Of a stretch of DNA of 64,000 bases, positions 1-7,730 are shown piece by piece. Under the pieces are notes generated by a model, which did no database searches, had not been told where the DNA came from, and saw only the letters and a list, made by a program, of their open reading frames with translations. The stretch covers positions 1 to 64,000 of the forward strand of contig NZ_BMSG01000006.1 of NCBI RefSeq assembly GCF_014649035.1, read 5' to 3'. The translations under genes and the position numbers were made by a program. Numbering within the stretch: the first letter of the stretch is position 1; the number at the start of each line of letters is the position of its first letter. The stretch is from Streptomyces sindenensis. GTDB taxonomy: Bacteria; Actinomycetota; Actinomycetes; Streptomycetales; Streptomycetaceae.

Positions 1-22
1 GCCGCCGAACAATTATTGTGGG

Positions 23-52
23 AAAGCCCCGCACCTTCTGGTGCGGGGCTTT
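23..52. terminator. Strong bidirectional hairpin terminator
   Basis: A perfect 13-bp stem (AAAGCCCCGCACC pairing with GGTGCGGGGCTTT) closes on the 4-base loop TTCT, and T-rich bases end both sides. It lies 28 bases past the stop of the minus-strand response regulator gene. It could terminate that operon and any plus-strand gene entering from the left edge. Confidence 0.85.
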
Positions 53-79
53 TCTGCGTTCACGGGCCCTTACGCACTG

Positions 80-745
80 TCACACGGGAGTGACCAGGCG
101 CGCGTCGTAGGCCAGGATGACTGCCTGGACGCGGTCCCTTGCGCCGGTCTTCGCGAGGATGCGGGTCACGTGTGTCTTCACGGTGGATTCGGCGAGGTGG
201 AGACGGGTGGCGATCTCGGTGTTGGACCAGCCCTGCCCTATGACCGTGAGGATCTCGCGCTCCCGTTCCGTCAGGGCGGTGATGCGCGGATCCGAGACGG
301 CCCGGGTGCCGGGGACGGCCGGGAGATGGTGGACGTACGCGTCGAGGAGCCGGCGGGTCAGTGTCGGGGCGACCACCGCGTCGCCCGCCGCCACGGCGCG
401 GATACCGGCGAGGAGTTCCTCCGGAAGGGCGTCCTTGACCAGGAAGCCGCTGGCGCCGGCGCGCAGGCCGTCGTAGGCGTACTCGTCGAGGTCGAACGTC
501 GTGACGATGAGGATGCGGGTGCGGGCGCCCGACGCGATGATGCGCCGGGTCGCCTCGATGCCGTCGAGGCCCGGCATGCGGATGTCCATCAGTACGACGT
601 CAGGGTGGTGGCGGGCGACCAGGTGGACGGCCTCGGTGCCGTTGTTCGCCTCGCCGACCACGGTCATGTCGTCCTGGCTCTCCAGCAGCATGCGGAACCC
701 GAAGCGCTGCATCGGCTGGTCGTCGGCGATGAGTACCGTCGTCAC
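80..745 (-). CDS. NarL/LuxR-family response regulator
   Basis: 221-aa cytoplasmic DNA-binding response regulator. The N-terminal receiver domain (about residues 1-120) has the acidic pocket (ADDQ) and the phospho-acceptor Asp54 in VLMDIRMPG. The C-terminal LuxR helix-turn-helix (about 150-215) carries LTEREREILTVI and STVKTHVTRIL. The GTG start at 745 overlaps the TGA of the histidine kinase gene by 3 bases, which fixes the start and shows translational coupling. The upstream kinase is the obvious partner. The ABC exporter genes in the same direction may be targets, as is usual for DesK/LuxR pairs next to transporters, but no operator was identified. Confidence 0.9.
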   Translation of the reverse strand: MTTVLIADDQPMQRFGFRMLLESQDDMTVVGEANNGTEAVHLVARHHPDVVLMDIRMPGLDGIEATRRIIASGARTRILIVTTFDLDEYAYDGLRAGASGFLVKDALPEELLAGIRAVAAGDAVVAPTLTRRLLDAYVHHLPAVPGTRAVSDPRITALTEREREILTVIGQGWSNTEIATRLHLAESTVKTHVTRILAKTGARDRVQAVILAYDARLVTPV

Positions 746-2097
746 GGGTGCGACTCCTTCAAGGGAAGACGGAGCTGTACCTGCCATCCGGTGTCGTCCG
801 GAAGCGGGCCCGCTTCGAGGGAGCCGTCGTACAGCGCGGCGCGTTCGCGCATGCCCATGATGCCCTGGGCTGCCAGTGGCGGGTCTTCTGTTTCCGCGGT
901 CCTGCCGGCTCCGGTGCCTGTGTCGGTGATGCGGGCGTCCAGGTGCGTGCGTGAGTAGGTGAGGGTGACCGTCGCGGACATGGGGGTGGTCGCGTGCTTG
1001 AGGGTGTTGGTCAGGGCCTCCTGGATCACCCGGTACACGGTGAGTTGGCGGCCCGGGGTGAGGGCGTGCGGGGTGGGTTCGCCCTTCAGCTCCAGGTGGA
1101 CGGGCAGGCCGGCTCGGCGTACGCGTTCGATCAGGGGGGCCAGTTCGTCCAGCGTCGGCTGAGGGGTGCGTTCGGCGTCGGGGTGGTCGTCGCGCAGGAC
1201 ACCGAGGAGGCGGCGGAGTTCGGACAGGGCCTGCCTGCTGGTCGTACCGATGGCCTCCAGGGCCTGGCCCGCGCGTTCGGGGTTCTTCCGGGCCGCGTAC
1301 GCTCCGCCGTCCGCCAGGCCCGTGATGACGGACAGGTTGTGGCCGATGATGTCGTGCATCTCCCGTGCGATACGGGTGCGTTCGGCGGCGGCCGCGAGCC
1401 GGGCCTGCTGGTCGCGTTCGCGTTCCAGCCGGTGGGCGCGTTCGACCAGGGCCTCGGTGTACTCGCGCCGCGTGCGTACCGCGATCCCCAGGAGCACGAC
1501 GAAGACCAGGCCCCAGACGTACGAGACCACTTCCTGGCCCCAGGTGGAGGGGATACGGACGCCGCCCGACAGGACCGGGGCGACGAACAGGAGGGTCGCT
1601 GCCCCGACCGTACGGAACGAGCGGCGCAGGACGATCTGGAAGACCGGGATCAACTGGAGGAGAGAGGCCTGCACCACGGTCCCCGTCCAGATGTTGACGA
1701 CGGATATCGGCGTCATCAGGAGGAGTACGGCCAGGGGGTGCGTGCGGCGCCACAGCAGCGGCAGGGAGAACCCGAGGCTCATCAGGAGCACCAGGTGCTC
1801 GGGGGCGGTCACGGTCTCGTGTGCGGTGGTCCGCCAGCCGCCGGACGTGTAGTCGAGGACCGCGGCCACCGTCCAGAACCCGGTCAGCGCCGCGTCCCAG
1901 ACCCGTGGCCGGCGCCGGTCGAAGGCGCGGAGCCGGTCCAGGGCGTCGCGGATGATCCGGGTGAGGGGCGGGACCGTGGCCTCGGTGTCCCGGTCCCGGT
2001 CGCCGTTCCGGCCCCGGACGCGGTCCCGGCCGCCGTCCCGGTCGCCGTCCCGGACGCGGTCCCGGCCCGGGGCGGGATTCGTGGGTGGGGTGGTCAC
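742..2097 (-). CDS. Sensor histidine kinase, DesK/NarX-like (HisKA_3)
   Basis: 451-aa membrane sensor kinase. After a polar N-terminus rich in Arg-Asp repeats (about residues 10-40) come several hydrophobic segments (about 65-200). Next is a dimerisation helix with the phospho-acceptor His in RIAREMHDIIGHNLS. The C-terminal GHKL ATPase has the N-box VIQEALTNTLKHA and a G-box near TGTGAGR. A GTG start is preceded by GAGGAG at good spacing. It is coupled to the response regulator gene by an overlapping GTGA, so the two form a two-component system. The signal is unknown. The Arg-Asp repeat tail is encoded by a visible tandem repeat, so its length probably varies between strains. Confidence 0.9.
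   Translation of the reverse strand: MTTPPTNPAPGRDRVRDGDRDGGRDRVRGRNGDRDRDTEATVPPLTRIIRDALDRLRAFDRRRPRVWDAALTGFWTVAAVLDYTSGGWRTTAHETVTAPEHLVLLMSLGFSLPLLWRRTHPLAVLLLMTPISVVNIWTGTVVQASLLQLIPVFQIVLRRSFRTVGAATLLFVAPVLSGGVRIPSTWGQEVVSYVWGLVFVVLLGIAVRTRREYTEALVERAHRLERERDQQARLAAAAERTRIAREMHDIIGHNLSVITGLADGGAYAARKNPERAGQALEAIGTTSRQALSELRRLLGVLRDDHPDAERTPQPTLDELAPLIERVRRAGLPVHLELKGEPTPHALTPGRQLTVYRVIQEALTNTLKHATTPMSATVTLTYSRTHLDARITDTGTGAGRTAETEDPPLAAQGIMGMRERAALYDGSLEAGPLPDDTGWQVQLRLPLKESHP
1986..2072. repeat. Imperfect CGGTCCCGG-type tandem repeat inside kinase gene
   Basis: Short units related to CGGTCCCGG and CCGGACGCGG repeat over about 87 bp. They encode the alternating Arg-Asp/Arg-Gly stretch at the N-terminus of the sensor kinase. 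This kind of repeat is prone to slippage and probably has no folded structure. Confidence 0.7.
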
Positions 2098-2115
2098 CTG
2101 GTCGCTCCTCGTGGG

Positions 2116-2910
2116 TCAGACGTCGCGGCGCTTGAGTGTCAGCGCTGCCGCGGCCAGTGTCACGCCCGCCCACAGGGACAGGGCGAGCAGGGCGGGGCCG
2201 GGGGAGATCGTGCCCGGGATGGGGGTCGCGGAGCCGAGGGCGCCGGCGGCCTGGGTGGGAAAGTACATGATGGCGCGCTCGACGACGTCGTACGGGAGCA
2301 TCCCGAGGATCTCCGGCAGGATCATGACCCCGCCGATGAACGCGCCGATCGCGCCCGGCACCGACCGCAGCAGCGCGCCGAGGCCGAGGGCGAGCAGGCC
2401 CAGCAGGGTGAGGGCTCCGGCGTTGCCCACCAGCGCGCGCAGGACGCCCGGGTCGGTGAACGAGGCGGCCTGGTCGGTGTCGTGGAGGAAGGCCTGGGCC
2501 GCCGCGAACGTCACCACCGACGTCGTGAGCATGACCGTGAAGGCGGTGGCGGCGAAGACCGTGGCTTTGGCCCACAGGACGGGAAGCCGGGTGGGTACGG
2601 CGGTGAGCGAGGAGCGGATCATGCCGGTCGCGTACTCGCCGGCGGTCATGAGGATGCCCAGGACGACCAGGAAGATCTGGGCGAGCATGCTGCCGTACAG
2701 CGACAGGACGACGGTGTCGACGTCGGAGTCCCCGCCGCCGGAGGTGTAGGTCGCGCCCATGGCCAGGCCGACGCCGAGCACCATGACGACCGCCGAGGTG
2801 ATGGTGATCCAGGTGGAGCGCAGGGAACGGAGTTTGTGCCATTCCGCGTGCAGGACGCGGGGCGGGGTGATGCGGTGCCGCGCCGAGGCGGTGGGGTGTG
2901 CTGTGGTCAT
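2116..2910 (-). CDS. ABC-2 type transporter permease
   Basis: 264-aa integral membrane protein with about six hydrophobic segments. The first follows the typical ABC-2 opening LHAEWHKLRSLRSTW, and later ones include ALTLLGLLALGLGALL and ALLALSLWAGVTLAAAALTL, with a short basic tail (LKRRDV). The motif ILMTAGEYATGMIRSSLTAVPTR is characteristic of exporter permeases of the lantibiotic or drug-efflux type. The ATG at 2910 overlaps the ATPase stop by 4 bases (ATGA), so it forms one transporter with the gene before it. The substrate cannot be told from sequence. Confidence 0.88.
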   Translation of the reverse strand: MTTAHPTASARHRITPPRVLHAEWHKLRSLRSTWITITSAVVMVLGVGLAMGATYTSGGGDSDVDTVVLSLYGSMLAQIFLVVLGILMTAGEYATGMIRSSLTAVPTRLPVLWAKATVFAATAFTVMLTTSVVTFAAAQAFLHDTDQAASFTDPGVLRALVGNAGALTLLGLLALGLGALLRSVPGAIGAFIGGVMILPEILGMLPYDVVERAIMYFPTQAAGALGSATPIPGTISPGPALLALSLWAGVTLAAAALTLKRRDV

Positions 2911-3881
2911 GCTGCTGCTCCGGTGGTGGGTGTCGGCCGACGCGGGCGTTGCGGACGGTGGTCGACCGCTTTCTGGGTGAGGTCCATGAACGCCTGTTCC
3001 AGCGACACGGTCTGCGGTGTGAGTTCGTGCAGGGTGATCCCGTGCGCGGCGGCCACGTGTCCGATGTGTACCGCGTCCACTCCTCGGATCCGGAGCTCGT
3101 GGGCTTCCGGAGTGGGGCCGGGGGCGGGGCTGGTCGTGCGAGCCGCGGTGATGGTGACGTTCGGGGTCGTGAGGTGGGCTCTCAGGTCGTCCGGTTGCGG
3201 GGTGACGACCCTGACGGACGCCCCGCCGGCCGACCGGATCAGTTCGGCCACCGTGGTGTCGGCGAGGAGTCTGCCGCGGCCGATGACGATCAGGTGGTCG
3301 GCGGTGAGGGCCATCTCGCTCATCAGGTGGGAGGAGACGAGGACCGTGCGGCCTTCGGCGGCGAGGGAGGTCAGGAGGGTGCGGACCCACAGGACGCCTT
3401 CGGGGTCCAGCCCGTTGACCGGTTCGTCCAGGATGACGGTCGCGGGGTCGCCGAGGAGGGCGGCGGCGATACCGAGCCGTTGGCCCATGCCGAGGGAGAA
3501 GCCCTTCACCCTGCGGTGGGCGGCGTCGGTCAGCCCGGCGAGGTCGATGACCTCCTCGACGCGGCGGCGTGGGATGCCGTGGGTGAGGGCGAGGGCCATC
3601 AGGTGGTTGAAGGCGGACCGGCCGGGGTGGACGGACCGGGCCTCCAGCAGGGCCCCGACCTGGGTGAGGGGCGCGGGATGGGTGGCGTAGGAGCGCCCGT
3701 TGACGGTGGAGCGGCCCTGCGTCGGGGCGTCGAGGCCGAGGAGCATGCGCATCGTCGTCGATTTCCCGGCGCCGTTGGGGCCGAGGAAGCCGGTCACCGT
3801 GCCGGGGCGGACGGTGAAGTCGAGGTCCCGGACGACGGTTCTGTCGCCGTACCGCTTGGTGAGTCCGTGTGCCGTGATCAT
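2907..3881 (-). CDS. ABC transporter ATP-binding protein
   Basis: 324-aa ATPase subunit. It has Walker A (GPNGAGKST, about residue 38), a weak signature (SLGMGQR, Gly-Met replacing Gly-Gly as is common in this subfamily), Walker B (VILDEPVNGLDPEG) and the switch His (VSSHLMSEM). A C-terminal extension of about 100 residues is typical of ATPases paired with ABC-2 permeases. It is the first gene of a minus-strand unit running ATPase, permease, kinase, regulator. Divergent promoters probably lie in the 144-bp gap to the acetyltransferase gene. Confidence 0.9.
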   Translation of the reverse strand: MITAHGLTKRYGDRTVVRDLDFTVRPGTVTGFLGPNGAGKSTTMRMLLGLDAPTQGRSTVNGRSYATHPAPLTQVGALLEARSVHPGRSAFNHLMALALTHGIPRRRVEEVIDLAGLTDAAHRRVKGFSLGMGQRLGIAAALLGDPATVILDEPVNGLDPEGVLWVRTLLTSLAAEGRTVLVSSHLMSEMALTADHLIVIGRGRLLADTTVAELIRSAGGASVRVVTPQPDDLRAHLTTPNVTITAARTTSPAPGPTPEAHELRIRGVDAVHIGHVAAAHGITLHELTPQTVSLEQAFMDLTQKAVDHRPQRPRRPTPTTGAAA

Positions 3882-4025
3882 GCGGTCGACGCTACGGAGC
3901 CGGTGGCGGCCGGTCGTCCGACCGGGGACCGGACGTGGGGGCGGGCGTAGTACCGGGGTACGACGGGTGCCGGTGCGGCGGATTACTCGGTTGAACGTGG
4001 GACGGGCGCGGGTGAGGATCGCGGT

Positions 4026-4586
4026 ATGGACTATGTGGTGCGGGTGGCGCGGGCCGACGAATGGCCGCAGGTCAGGCAGTTGCGGTTGGACGCATTGCAG
4101 GACCCGGCGGCCCCGGTGGCATTCCTGGAGTCGTACGAGGACGCTGCGGCGAAGCCGGATGTGTTCTGGCAGGAGCGTGCTGCCGATGCCGCCGAGGACG
4201 GACCCGGCCGCGTCCGCCAGTTCGTCGCGGAGTCGCCCGAGGGGGAGTGGGTGGGGACGGTCACCGTTCTCGTCGAGAGCCCGGACGACGAGGTGCGCTT
4301 CGGGGAGGCCCCACCGGTGCACCAGGCGCACCTGGTCGGTGTGTTCGTCCGGCCCGAGGTGCGGGGGACCGGCGTGACCGACGCGTTGTTCCGGGAGGCC
4401 GTCGCGTGGGCGTGGTCGCTGTCCGCGCCCCGGATGGAGCGGGTGCGCCTCTACGTGCACGAGAAGAACCCGCGGGCCGCGGCGTTCTACCGGAAGTTCG
4501 GCTTCGTGCCCTCCGGCCGACGGATTCTGGCGCCGGGTGACCGGGGTGAGGAAGAGGTGGAGTACGTCCTCGGGAGGGCGAGGTAG
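4026..4586 (+). CDS. GNAT family N-acetyltransferase
   Basis: 186-aa cytoplasmic GNAT enzyme expected to move an acetyl group from acetyl-CoA to an unknown amine. The acetyl-CoA binding motif A is visible as HLVGVFVRPEVRGTGVTDALFREAV (the R/Q-x-x-G-x-G/A element is RGTGVT). Motif B follows as RLYVHEKNPRAAAFYRKFGFVPSGR. It stands alone, divergent from the ABC exporter and convergent with the secretion locus 19 bp downstream. No substrate can be inferred. Confidence 0.85.
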   Translation: MDYVVRVARADEWPQVRQLRLDALQDPAAPVAFLESYEDAAAKPDVFWQERAADAAEDGPGRVRQFVAESPEGEWVGTVTVLVESPDDEVRFGEAPPVHQAHLVGVFVRPEVRGTGVTDALFREAVAWAWSLSAPRMERVRLYVHEKNPRAAAFYRKFGFVPSGRRILAPGDRGEEEVEYVLGRAR

Positions 4587-4605
4587 GGAGGCCCTGCCTG
4601 TCTCG

Positions 4606-6198
4606 CTAGCCCATGCCCGGGGCCGGTGCGTGCAGGGGTTCCCGCCAGCGGGCCCGGCCCTGTTCCCGGGAGCGGAGCAGTACCAGCGCGGGCATGCCTC
4701 GGGCTGTGCCGGTCGCCAGCAGTTCCGGGAGCTGGGGGAACGGTGCCACGGCCGCGACGTCGTCCAGGACGAGCGTCATTGGTGGGTCGAGCCGACCGTC
4801 GGTTGACCGTGCGGCCATGCGGCGGCCGTGCTCGACCACGTCTGCGGCCAGCGCGGTGAGGAGGGGCATCGCGCCGGGGTGTGAGCGGGGATCCTCGATC
4901 GGTTCGCCCACGAGGTAGAGCGTTCCCCCCTCGCGGGCAAAAGATTCCAGCGCGGCCGTATCCGATCGGTTGGCCGTGCAGGCCTCGCGGATGTGCACCG
5001 AGGAGAGCGCCGAGAGGGCCCGTACGGTCAACTCCCGAGCCGCCTCGCGCCGTTCCGGGTAGGCCGTGAGTGCCGACTCCAGGAGCCCGGCGAGACCTGA
5101 CGCGGCCTTGGGGTGCGTACGGAGAAGGCGTACCGGTTCGTGAGCGGGGGACCCCGAGGCCCAGCGGGCGACCTGGCGGAACGGGCGGCCGTCCACCGCC
5201 GCGGCGTGCAGCCAGCACTGGAGGAGCGTCTGTGCGGTGTCGGCCACGGCCGCGTCGATCCTGGCCGGTGGGCGGACCGGGGCGAGGAGGGCTGCTGCCC
5301 GGGCGGCGGCTGTGTCGGGCAGCTCGCAGCCTGCGGTGGGCGACCAGTGGAGGCGGGCGGGGGTGTCGCAGAGGTGGCCGGGGTCGTGGACGAGGACGGG
5401 GCCGAGCTTGGCCCGGGCGTCCTTCGTCTCGGCCCAGACCGTCGGGTCCGATGTGACGACCAGGGCGGGGCCCTCGGCGTCGTGGATCGCTTGGACGACG
5501 GTGGGGCGCCGGGCGGAGGCGGGGGCGTAGACCAGGAGGGGCGTGCGGGGGGACGGGAGAAGCGCCGTGCTCGCTTCGGGCGGAGAGGGCGGCTTCTCGG
5601 CCGGAGGTGGTGTCGATGTCGGAGGTGCTGGTGGTGGGGTTTCGGCTTGCGCTTGGGGTGGTGCCTGGGGCTGGGGCAGGGGGTGGGGGTGCGGCTGGGG
5701 GTGTAGCTGTTCCTGCTCCTGGGGTGGGGTCGGTGCCGGCCTGTCCGCGGGGAGCTGCGGCGCGTGTGCCTTGAGGGCCCGTTCCTCGCGGCGTTGTTCC
5801 CGTACGGCGCGGCCACGGGACACGACCCCGAGCGTGAACACCGTGAGGACCAGCAGCACCATCAGTTCGCCGATGAACAGGCCCCAGAACAGGCCGTATC
5901 CGGAGAGCTGGGCCGGGGGCGTCTCCGGCCAGGCCGCGGGGAGGTCCTGGGGCGCGGTGACCAGTTCGCGCAGGGCGAGCGGGGTGCGGATGAACGTCAC
6001 CCCGTCCGGCCAGGCCCCGTGGGTGAGGAGGCAGGCCAGGCCGGTGGCCGTCCAGGTGACCAGGGTGGCCGCGAGGAAGAGGGCCAGGAGGCCGATCAGC
6101 AGGCCGTCCGGGATGCCGCCTCCGCCCGGGGAGCGGGCGTCGTCACTGTCCTGATGGGCGGGGCCGTTGCTCCGGCCGCGCGGTGCCTGGCGTGCCAT
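4606..6198 (-). CDS. VirD4/TraG-like coupling protein homologue with degenerate Walker A
   Basis: 530-aa membrane-anchored protein. Two transmembrane segments (GLLIGLLALFLAATLVTW and GLFIGELMVLLVLTVF) are followed by a Pro/Gln-rich linker of about 80 residues. The TraG/VirD4-like cytoplasmic domain comes next (PALVVTSDPTVWAETKD, later Walker-B-like MTLVLDDVAAVAPFPQLPELL and a TARG-like element). Where TraG proteins have the P-loop, this one reads VYAPASARRPTVVQA with no GxGK[ST], so ATP hydrolysis is doubtful. It is the last gene of the minus-strand secretion operon, 1 base after the VirB4-like gene. It probably selects or docks substrates rather than pumping DNA, which is inference. Confidence 0.75.
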   Translation of the reverse strand: MARQAPRGRSNGPAHQDSDDARSPGGGGIPDGLLIGLLALFLAATLVTWTATGLACLLTHGAWPDGVTFIRTPLALRELVTAPQDLPAAWPETPPAQLSGYGLFWGLFIGELMVLLVLTVFTLGVVSRGRAVREQRREERALKAHAPQLPADRPAPTPPQEQEQLHPQPHPHPLPQPQAPPQAQAETPPPAPPTSTPPPAEKPPSPPEASTALLPSPRTPLLVYAPASARRPTVVQAIHDAEGPALVVTSDPTVWAETKDARAKLGPVLVHDPGHLCDTPARLHWSPTAGCELPDTAAARAAALLAPVRPPARIDAAVADTAQTLLQCWLHAAAVDGRPFRQVARWASGSPAHEPVRLLRTHPKAASGLAGLLESALTAYPERREAARELTVRALSALSSVHIREACTANRSDTAALESFAREGGTLYLVGEPIEDPRSHPGAMPLLTALAADVVEHGRRMAARSTDGRLDPPMTLVLDDVAAVAPFPQLPELLATGTARGMPALVLLRSREQGRARWREPLHAPAPGMG

Positions 6199-6199
6199 G

Positions 6200-7627
6200 T
6201 CAGGCCACCGTTGACTCTGACGACTCGTTCATCCGTTTCTGGTGCTCGATTCGGGCCGCCCGTTGCTCCGCCTCCAGTTCGGCGGCGCGGATGTCGTCGG
6301 GGAGCAGGTCGTCCGGGTCCGGGGCCGAGCCCTCGGTCATGGCGCGGTCGGTGAAGACCAGAGGCCGTTCAGCCTCGGTGATCAGGTGTTTGACCACCTG
6401 GACGTTGCCGTTGACGTCCCAGACCGCGATGCCGGGGGTGAGCGTCGGGATGATCTCGACGGCCCAGCGGGGCAGGCCGATGACCCGGCCGGTCGCTCTG
6501 GCCTCGTCCGTCTTCTGTGCGTAGATCGTGCGGGTGGAGGCCATCTTGAGGATGGCCGCCGCTTCCTTCGCCGCTGCTCCGTCCACCACGTCGCTGAGGT
6601 GGTGGACGACGGCGACGAACGAGAGGCCGAGGCGTCGTCCGAACTTCAGCAGGCGCTGGAAGAGCTGGGCGACGAAAGGCGAGTTGATGATGTGCCACGC
6701 CTCCTCGACCAGGAAGATGCGCTTCTTGCGGTCGGGCCTGATCCAGGTGTGTTCCAGCCAGACGCCGACGATCGCCATCAGGATCGGCATCGCGATCGAG
6801 TTGCGGTCGATGTGCGAGAGGTCGAAGACGATGAGCGGCGCGTCGAGGTCGATGCCGACGGTGGTCGGGCCGTCGAACATGCCGCGCAGGTCACCGTCGA
6901 CGAGCCGGTCCAGGACGAGGGCGACGTCCAGGCCCCAGGCCCGTACATCGTCTATGTCGACGTTCATCGCCTCGGCGGACTCGGGCTCGGGGTGGCGCAG
7001 CTGCTCCACGATGTCCATCAGCACCGGCTGGCGGTCGGTGATGGTCGCGGTGACGTAGGCGTGGGCGACCTTGAGCGCGAAGCCGGAACGCTCGTCGAGG
7101 CCGTGGCCCATCGCGACTTCGATGATCGTACGGAGCAGGGCGAGCTGGCCGGTGGTGGTGATGGACGGGTCGAGGGGGTTGAGGCGGATGCCGCCGTTGA
7201 GGGCTGCGGTCGGGTCCAGGCGGATGGGGGTTATGCCCAGCTCCTGGGCGATGAGGTTCCACTCGCCGACGCCGTCCTCGCCCTGGGCGTCGAGGACGAC
7301 GACCTGGCGGTCGCGGAAGCGGAGCTGGCGCAGGACGTAGGTCTTCTCCAGTGCCGACTTGCCGTTGCCGGACTCGCCGAGGACCAGCCAGTGAGGGGCG
7401 GGGAGCTGCTGGCCGTACAGCTGGAAGGGGTCGTAGATGTAGCCCTTGCCGCTGTAGACCTCGCGGCCGATGATCACGCCGGAGTCGCCGAGGCCGGGGG
7501 CGGCGGTGGGGAGGTAGACGGCCTGGGCCTGGCCCGTGGACGTACGGACGGGGAGGCGAGTTGTCTCCACCTTGCCGAAGAGGAAGGAGGTGAAGGCATC
7601 CGACAATGCGGACAGGGGGTCTCGCAT
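6200..7627 (-). CDS. VirB4-like type IV secretion ATPase
   Basis: 475-aa cytoplasmic ATPase resembling the C-terminal half of VirB4/TraC. It has Walker A GESGNGKSALEK (about residue 84) and Walker B RIFLVEEAWHI. Downstream are the typical RRLGLSFVAVVHHLSDV and the helix GLPRWAVEIIPTLTPG. The N-terminal membrane-associated half of VirB4 is absent here and seems to be supplied by the SCO6880-family gene just upstream, a split seen in actinobacterial systems. The C-terminus is polar and charged. It should energise assembly of the envelope channel. It is tightly linked to the VirD4-like gene. Confidence 0.85.
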   Translation of the reverse strand: MRDPLSALSDAFTSFLFGKVETTRLPVRTSTGQAQAVYLPTAAPGLGDSGVIIGREVYSGKGYIYDPFQLYGQQLPAPHWLVLGESGNGKSALEKTYVLRQLRFRDRQVVVLDAQGEDGVGEWNLIAQELGITPIRLDPTAALNGGIRLNPLDPSITTTGQLALLRTIIEVAMGHGLDERSGFALKVAHAYVTATITDRQPVLMDIVEQLRHPEPESAEAMNVDIDDVRAWGLDVALVLDRLVDGDLRGMFDGPTTVGIDLDAPLIVFDLSHIDRNSIAMPILMAIVGVWLEHTWIRPDRKKRIFLVEEAWHIINSPFVAQLFQRLLKFGRRLGLSFVAVVHHLSDVVDGAAAKEAAAILKMASTRTIYAQKTDEARATGRVIGLPRWAVEIIPTLTPGIAVWDVNGNVQVVKHLITEAERPLVFTDRAMTEGSAPDPDDLLPDDIRAAELEAEQRAARIEHQKRMNESSESTVA

Positions 7628-7653
7628 GGCGTGGGTGCCCTCTCTTCCTGCGG

Positions 7654-7704
7654 GTTGGGCGGCTCGGGCGGCTTGGGCGGCTTGGGCGGCTTGGGCGGCT
7701 TGGG
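7654..7704. repeat. 9-bp tandem repeat (GGCTTGGGC units) between secretion genes
   Basis: About five to six near-identical 9-bp units of GGCTTGGGC/GGCTCGGGC fill half of the 103-bp gap between the SCO6880-family gene and the VirB4-like gene. In one frame they would read Pro-Pro-Lys repeats, but no gene with supporting codon use contains them. The unit number probably varies, and the repeat may change spacing or translation of the VirB4-like gene. Confidence 0.75.
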
Positions 7705-7730
7705 TTCGGTGTGCTGTGCGGGTGTTCGGG

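Noticed and set aside
1..22. Possible RNA gene end at the left edge
   Set aside because: Too few bases are present and no tRNA or rRNA feature could be recognised.
994..3690. Very long plus-strand open frame over the two-component/ABC region
   Set aside because: It is antisense to four genes with clear domains; its translation is Gly/Arg/Asp-rich without motifs, a usual GC-rich shadow.
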